Source: Acidimicrobium ferrooxidans DSM 10331
GTDB lineage: Bacteria > Actinomycetota > Acidimicrobiia > Acidimicrobiales > Acidimicrobiaceae
DNA: 64,000 nt
Assembly (NCBI RefSeq): GCF_000023265.1
Contig: NC_013124.1
Span: 1,048,001 to 1,112,000, forward strand
Reading direction: 5' to 3'
In this document: one piece after another, positions 60,084 to 64,000 of the stretch
How the letters are laid out: each line of letters opens with the position of its first letter
Numbering within the stretch: the first letter of the stretch is position 1
Translations under genes and position numbers: made by a program
The notes under the pieces: model-generated
What the model was told of the DNA's origin: nothing
What the model saw: only the letters and a program-made list of their open reading frames with translations
The model's database searches: none

Positions 60084-61081
60084 GAGGCCGACTCCGAACT
60101 CTCCAGCGAAGCCGGCACGTCGAGGGGTTTGAGACGACCCGCAAGCAACGCGTCGCAGACCGCGAGCGTGCCCTCGACGAACGAGCGACCGAGCGCTCCG
60201 GCGACCTCCGAGTCGACACGCGAGGCACTCCAGCCGGTGAGCGCCAGCCGACGGGCGACCACGAGCGGCCACACACGTGCCAACCACCGCTCCTCGATCC
60301 TCGCCCGACGACCGTAGCCCCTGATCCACGCCGCAGCACGCTCCTCGCAGTGCGGGGCGTCCTCGAGGAAGCTCAGCGCTCCGGCCAGATCTGCCATCGG
60401 GTGTGCGAAGCCAGCGTCGTCGAAGTCGATCGGCACCAACGCCGAGCTCTGGGTGCGCACGACGTTGGCGGCGCGCAGATCCGAGTGGATGAGGAGCATC
60501 TCGTCCACCGCATCGAGCATGCTGGCGACACGTTCGGCGGCTCGGTCCATGAGACGCCGCTCGGACGAGCTCGCGCAGGCAAGCTGGTAGCTCCCCCAGT
60601 GGGCATGCGGCCCCACCAGCGCGCCAGCATCCCAGCGCCACCGACGAAACCACGGTGGCGGGCGCCACCGACGCGCGTGGTTCTGGAGTTGGGCAGCAAC
60701 CTCACCAAGGCGCTCGAAACTTGCCGGATCGTCGCTGTCGCCTGCTCCCACTTCGCCCGCCGTCCAGCTCACCACGACCACCGGTCCGTCTCTGGTGTCG
60801 ACGAGACCCGGGGGGCCATGGAGCTGGGCGATGGGCCGCGGGGCGGCGACACCTGCCGCATCCAGCGCTGCGAGCCAGGCGAGTTCGCTCGCCAGTTCGG
60901 TGACCGTGCGATAGCCAGGACGCGGGACCCGGAGCGCGGCCACCGGAACACCGTCGCAAGAGGCCTGGAACACCACGTTCTCGGAGACGGCGACGGGCGT
61001 CACCGTCGCCCCGTCGAGCAGCGGCACCACGCGGCACGCGGCTTCGGCAGCCTGAACGGCCCGCTCCAGGAGATCGGCCAT
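60080..61081 (-). CDS. APH-family (aminoglycoside/homoserine-type) kinase-like protein
   Basis: A 333-residue phosphotransferase of the APH fold. Brenner motif LLIHSDLRAANVV (Asp201, Asn206) and metal-binding PIDFDDAG (Asp219) are intact; VVVVSWTAGE near 101 is the hinge. Its substrate is unknown. The ATG at 61081 has no ribosome-binding site but a TAGCGT -10 element seven bases upstream, so it is probably leaderless. First gene of a three-gene operon with two PD-(D/E)XK proteins, each overlapping by four bases, so the kinase and nucleases are probably functionally linked. Confidence 0.82.
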   Translation of the reverse strand: MADLLERAVQAAEAACRVVPLLDGATVTPVAVSENVVFQASCDGVPVAALRVPRPGYRTVTELASELAWLAALDAAGVAAPRPIAQLHGPPGLVDTRDGPVVVVSWTAGEVGAGDSDDPASFERLGEVAAQLQNHARRWRPPPWFRRWRWDAGALVGPHAHWGSYQLACASSSERRLMDRAAERVASMLDAVDEMLLIHSDLRAANVVRTQSSALVPIDFDDAGFAHPMADLAGALSFLEDAPHCEERAAAWIRGYGRRARIEERWLARVWPLVVARRLALTGWSASRVDSEVAGALGRSFVEGTLAVCDALLAGRLKPLDVPASLESSESAS

Positions 61082-61122
61082 GACCGAACGCTACCCGCTC
61101 GCTGAGCGCCCTACACTGCATC

Positions 61123-61830
61123 GTGCCGATGCAGGTCCTCCGTCCGCAGCTCGCCGTGCTCGTGGCCGCCGTCGCCAGCCTCGCTGCCTGCGGTAGCGCC
61201 GTCCCCTCGCCGAAGGCTCACCGCCTCCTCCCGGCGACCCATCCGCTCGCACCTCGGCCGGTCCTCGTCGCTCCCTCTGCCGTCTCGACCGACCCCGGAC
61301 CAGGTGCCCTCCCACAGACACCCGCGCTTCCGTCTGCGACGACCCAGAGCTTCAAGACCAGTGTCGCTGACCTGTGGGCTGCGATCGTCACCGATAATCC
61401 GGCCCTCGCCATGCCCGCCTTCTTTCCGCTCCCGGCCTACCTGCAGGTCAAGTCGCTCACCGACGACGCGCACGACTGGGCGGTTCGCCTCGTCGCGCAC
61501 TTCGTGCTCGACATCGAGGCAGCGCACGCGGTCGTGACGTCTCATGGCGGCACCCCGACGCTGGTGGGCCTCGAGGTGCCCACGACGAACGCGAACTGGG
61601 TGCCGCCGGGCACCTGCTACAACCGACTCGGCTACTGGCACGTACCCGGCTCCCGCCTCGTCTACCAGGTCGGCACGACGACCTACTCGATCGGTGTGCT
61701 CTCGCTGATCTCCTGGCGCGGCACGTGGTACGTGGTGCACCTCGGCGCGATCAACCGCCCGAGCGACGAAGGTGCCGTCGACGCGCCCGCCGTCGGGGTC
61801 GGTTCCTTCGGGCCCCCGGGCGGTTGCTGA
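61123..61830 (+). CDS. Predicted lipoprotein of unknown function
   Basis: A 235-residue lipoprotein: the signal LAVLVAAVASLAAC ends with the lipobox LAAC (Cys22), followed by a Pro/Ala-rich linker to about 80 and a compact C-terminal domain with SFKTSVADLWAAIVTDNP and GTWYVVHLGAI. I do not recognise the domain. The GTG at 61123 is seven bases past a TACACT -10 element, so it is leaderless; it is divergent from the kinase, which also looks leaderless. Confidence 0.72.
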   Translation: MPMQVLRPQLAVLVAAVASLAACGSAVPSPKAHRLLPATHPLAPRPVLVAPSAVSTDPGPGALPQTPALPSATTQSFKTSVADLWAAIVTDNPALAMPAFFPLPAYLQVKSLTDDAHDWAVRLVAHFVLDIEAAHAVVTSHGGTPTLVGLEVPTTNANWVPPGTCYNRLGYWHVPGSRLVYQVGTTTYSIGVLSLISWRGTWYVVHLGAINRPSDEGAVDAPAVGVGSFGPPGGC

Positions 61831-61856
61831 GCGGCGGTCGAGTACCGTTCCAAGGG

Positions 61857-61880
61857 CTCGGCACCGGCTCCGGTGCCGAG
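61857..61880 (+). terminator. Terminator hairpin after the lipoprotein gene
   Basis: CTCGGCACCGG and CCGGTGCCGAG form a perfect 11-bp stem around CT (in practice a 10-bp stem with a four-base loop). It lies between the lipoprotein stop and the asparaginase start. Confidence 0.65.
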
Positions 61881-61910
61881 GCACCCACGATCGACGGGAG
61901 GGGAACGAGC

Positions 61911-62840
61911 ATGCTCATGGTGGCGAGTGCGAATGGCCGGGCCGGCATCGATGCCGTATTTCCTCGGCTCCTCGAAGGAGCGCTGACCCCGTTGGACGCC
62001 GTCGAAGAGGCGGCCTGGGTCACCGAGGACGATCCGGCCGATCACTCAGTCGGTACCGGGGGCCTCCCCAACATCTTCGGTGCCGTCGAGCTCGATGCGT
62101 CCATCATGGACGGGACCACCCTCAAGGCCGGTGCGGTCGCGGCGTTGCGAGGCTTTCGTCACCCCATCAGCGTGGCCCGAGCCGTGATGGAACGATCCCC
62201 CCATGTCCTGCTCGTTGGTGAGGGTGCCGCAGCGTTCGCACGCGCGGTCGGAGCCGAGGCCGCCGTGCTCGAGACCGCTGAGGCGCTCGCTTCTTGGAGA
62301 ACGGCGATCGCCTCCCTGCACGCCGAGGAGCTCGCCTCGACGCTCGCGATGGCACGAGCACTCACCCGCGATCCCGAGCGGGCCGTCGGTACGGTCAACT
62401 ACCTGGCACTCGACGACCGAGGCCGCATGGCCAGTGCCGTGTCGACGAGCGGATGGGCCTTCAAGTGGCCAGGGCGAGCCGGTGACAGCCCCGTCATCGG
62501 CGCCGGCAACTACTGCGATGCCCGTGTCGGCGCGGCGGCATGCACAGGCTTTGGCGAGCTCTCGCTCCGGACTCAGCTCGCCAGCCGCTGCGTTGGCTTC
62601 CTCGAGGCCGGGGCCACCTGCGAGGAGGCTGCTGTGCGTGCGATCGAGCTGGTGAACCGCCTGCAGGTCGATCCCGCCGAGCGCATCATGCACATCGTGG
62701 TCCTCGATCGAGATGGGAACCACGCGGCGGCGTCGACGCGAGCGGGAACGACGTATGCCTGGCGTGATGGGTCACAACCACACTGCCAGCTCTCCCCGAG
62801 AACGCACGTCCCCCCCGAGGGCTCATCCGTCGTAGGCTAA
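61911..62840 (+). CDS. N4-(beta-N-acetylglucosaminyl)-L-asparaginase-type Ntn hydrolase
   Basis: A 309-residue Ntn-hydrolase of the glycosylasparaginase/isoaspartyl-peptidase family. It should self-cleave before Thr161 in ERAVGTVNYLALDD, freeing the threonine nucleophile; the downstream STSGWAFKWPGRAGDSP and VIGAGNYCDARVGAAACTG segments are the conserved substrate-pocket motif of aspartylglucosaminidases. The ATG at 61911 has GGGAGGGG upstream. No signal peptide is seen, so it is probably cytoplasmic. It would release aspartate from glycosylated asparagine or isoaspartyl peptides. Confidence 0.88.
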   Translation: MLMVASANGRAGIDAVFPRLLEGALTPLDAVEEAAWVTEDDPADHSVGTGGLPNIFGAVELDASIMDGTTLKAGAVAALRGFRHPISVARAVMERSPHVLLVGEGAAAFARAVGAEAAVLETAEALASWRTAIASLHAEELASTLAMARALTRDPERAVGTVNYLALDDRGRMASAVSTSGWAFKWPGRAGDSPVIGAGNYCDARVGAAACTGFGELSLRTQLASRCVGFLEAGATCEEAAVRAIELVNRLQVDPAERIMHIVVLDRDGNHAAASTRAGTTYAWRDGSQPHCQLSPRTHVPPEGSSVVG

Positions 62841-62868
62841 GCAGCACACGATCCGACGGGAGGTAGTC

Positions 62869-64000
62869 GTGGCTCCTGAGGAACGCAGGACACTGCCGGG
62901 CTCCGCCATGCCTCGTCCGGCGGGCGCCCAGGTGCTCGGCCAGATCCCCGACGACGAACGTGTCGAGGTGACCGTCGTACTCCAACCGCGCGCCCCCCTC
63001 CCTGAGCCAGGGCCGACCCCCATGTCGCGAGCGGAGCTTGCCGATCTGCGCAGTCCACCCGAGGGAGCGCTCGAAGCGATCGCTCGCTACGTCGCCGGTC
63101 AGGGCCTCGAGGTCATCGCAGCCGACGCACCTCGACGCCGCATCGTGCTCGCGGGAAGCGCAGCACGGATCGCGGCTCTCTTTGGTATCAGCTTCGTGCG
63201 ACTCCAGCTCGAGGGCCGACGGTATCGGACCTACGAAGGGGAGATCTCGCTTCCGGCCGAGCTCGCCCCCCTCGTGGTCGCGGTCCTCGGTCTCGACACC
63301 CGCCCCTTCGCGCGCTCCCATCGGCGTCCGGCGGTGGCGCCGAACGCACCCACGACCGCTCCGACCGTCGCGCGCGCCTACGACTTCCCGACCGCCTACG
63401 ACGGGCGCGGTACGACGATCGGGTTCATCGAGCTCGGAGGCGGCTTCCAAGAGAGCGACCTCGTGCGCTACTGCGAGGGGCTCGGCCTCTCGACGCCCCA
63501 GGTCAGCGTCGTCGGCGTCGACGGCGCCCGCAACGCCCCGACCGGCGACCCCAACGGGCCCGACGCGGAGGTGATGCTCGATCTCGAGGTCGCCACCGGG
63601 GTGGCCAACGGCGCCGACCTCGTGCTCTACATGGCGGCGAACACCGACGCGGCGTTCTACAGCGCGATCGCCACCGCGCTTCGCGACGCCACACACGCTC
63701 CCGTCGCGATCTCGATCTCCTGGGGCGCACCGGAGGAGTCCTACCCAGCCACCACGATCGCGGCCTTCGAGAGCGTGCTCGAGGAGGCGGTCCATGTCGG
63801 CGTGACGGTCCTCGTCGCGGCCGGCGACCAAGGCTCCACGGACGGCGTCGACGACGGACGCGCACACGTGGACTACCCCGCGGCGAGCCCCTACGTGCTC
63901 GCGTGCGGTGGTACGCGCCTCGACCTCGACGGCACCACGATCGTCGCCGAGACGGTCTGGAACGACCTGCCGAACGGCGGCGCGACCGGCGGAGGGATCT
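62869..64000 (+). CDS. Sedolisin-family (S53, kumamolisin-like) peptidase, 3' end outside window
   Basis: Starts at the GTG at 62869 behind GGGAGG; 377 codons are present before the right edge. The first ~150 residues are the activation prodomain typical of S53 (MSRAELADLRSPPEGALEAIARY and SLPAELAPLVVAVLGLD). The catalytic core then has GFIELGGGFQESDL, Glu234 and Asp238 in DAEVMLDLEVATG, and the oxyanion-hole Asp in AAGDQGSTDG; the Ser (GTS) lies beyond the window. No signal peptide is visible. Sedolisins act at acidic pH, which would fit an acidophile. Confidence 0.88.
   Translation, partial: MAPEERRTLPGSAMPRPAGAQVLGQIPDDERVEVTVVLQPRAPLPEPGPTPMSRAELADLRSPPEGALEAIARYVAGQGLEVIAADAPRRRIVLAGSAARIAALFGISFVRLQLEGRRYRTYEGEISLPAELAPLVVAVLGLDTRPFARSHRRPAVAPNAPTTAPTVARAYDFPTAYDGRGTTIGFIELGGGFQESDLVRYCEGLGLSTPQVSVVGVDGARNAPTGDPNGPDAEVMLDLEVATGVANGADLVLYMAANTDAAFYSAIATALRDATHAPVAISISWGAPEESYPATTIAAFESVLEEAVHVGVTVLVAAGDQGSTDGVDDGRAHVDYPAASPYVLACGGTRLDLDGTTIVAETVWNDLPNGGATGGGI

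Overview
The window is GC-rich with short intergenic gaps, many GTG starts, ATGA/GTGA stop-start overlaps and several probable leaderless promoters, which points to a high-GC actinobacterium. A B12-dependent ribonucleotide reductase, a sedolisin-type peptidase, an acyclic-terpene-utilisation type acyl-CoA cluster and ThrE/DHA2 transporters would fit an acidophilic member of the Acidimicrobiia. That placement is inference from gene content; the window has no marker gene beyond one tRNA.

Layout. 1-4.8 kb (minus): a truncated four-cluster ferredoxin subunit, a small YgaP-like membrane protein, and a GT2 glycosyltransferase overlapping a YfhO-like membrane protein. 5.1-9.1 kb: class II ribonucleotide reductase NrdJ, interrupted by a 400-residue LAGLIDADG intein directly before the catalytic cysteine. 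9.5-11.2 kb: CoA-disulfide/persulfide reductase fused to rhodanese, with a CsoR/CstR-like operator on its start codon. 11.3-21.9 kb: a branched/terpenoid acyl-CoA catabolic module (acyl-CoA ligase and TetR regulator on the minus strand; acyl-CoA dehydrogenase, TIGR03084-like protein, biotin-dependent carboxylase beta and alpha chains, AtuA and enoyl-CoA hydratase in one tightly overlapped plus-strand operon). 22.3-29.3 kb: an APC permease, a MarR-regulated DHA2 exporter with a C-terminal winged-helix extension, a PEBP-like protein, a CLC chloride transporter and a TetR regulator. 29.5-35.8 kb (minus): an FMN alpha-hydroxy-acid oxidase, a small orphan protein, an ABC-2 exporter and a secreted cysteine-hairpin repeat protein.

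35.9-40.1 kb is an insertion-sequence graveyard: an IS3-type transposase remnant on the minus strand, the 3' end of an IS21 element (istB), then an orphan PD-(D/E)XK nuclease-like gene, then a complete but frameshifted IS3-family element with 25-bp terminal inverted repeats.

40.1-45.7 kb is the most striking block: five overlapping minus-strand genes coding for two lipoate-protein-ligase-like enzymes, a GcvH-like lipoyl carrier protein and two radical SAM enzymes. This resembles the two-component LipS1/LipS2 type of lipoyl synthesis. A FabL-like enoyl-ACP reductase lies divergently across a perfect palindrome. Together they could make an acyl chain, load it on a dedicated carrier, and insert sulfur.

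46.1-64 kb: an ABC system with one 1100-residue FtsX-like permease and two ATPases, a DHA2 exporter, tRNA-Gln(UUG), a ~1 kb stretch without a recognisable gene, two MFS transporters flanking a small membrane protein and a ThrE-type exporter, a three-gene minus-strand operon (APH-like kinase plus two Cas4/RecB-like Fe-S PD-(D/E)XK proteins), a lipoprotein, a glycosylasparaginase and the 5' part of a sedolisin (S53) peptidase that runs off the right edge.
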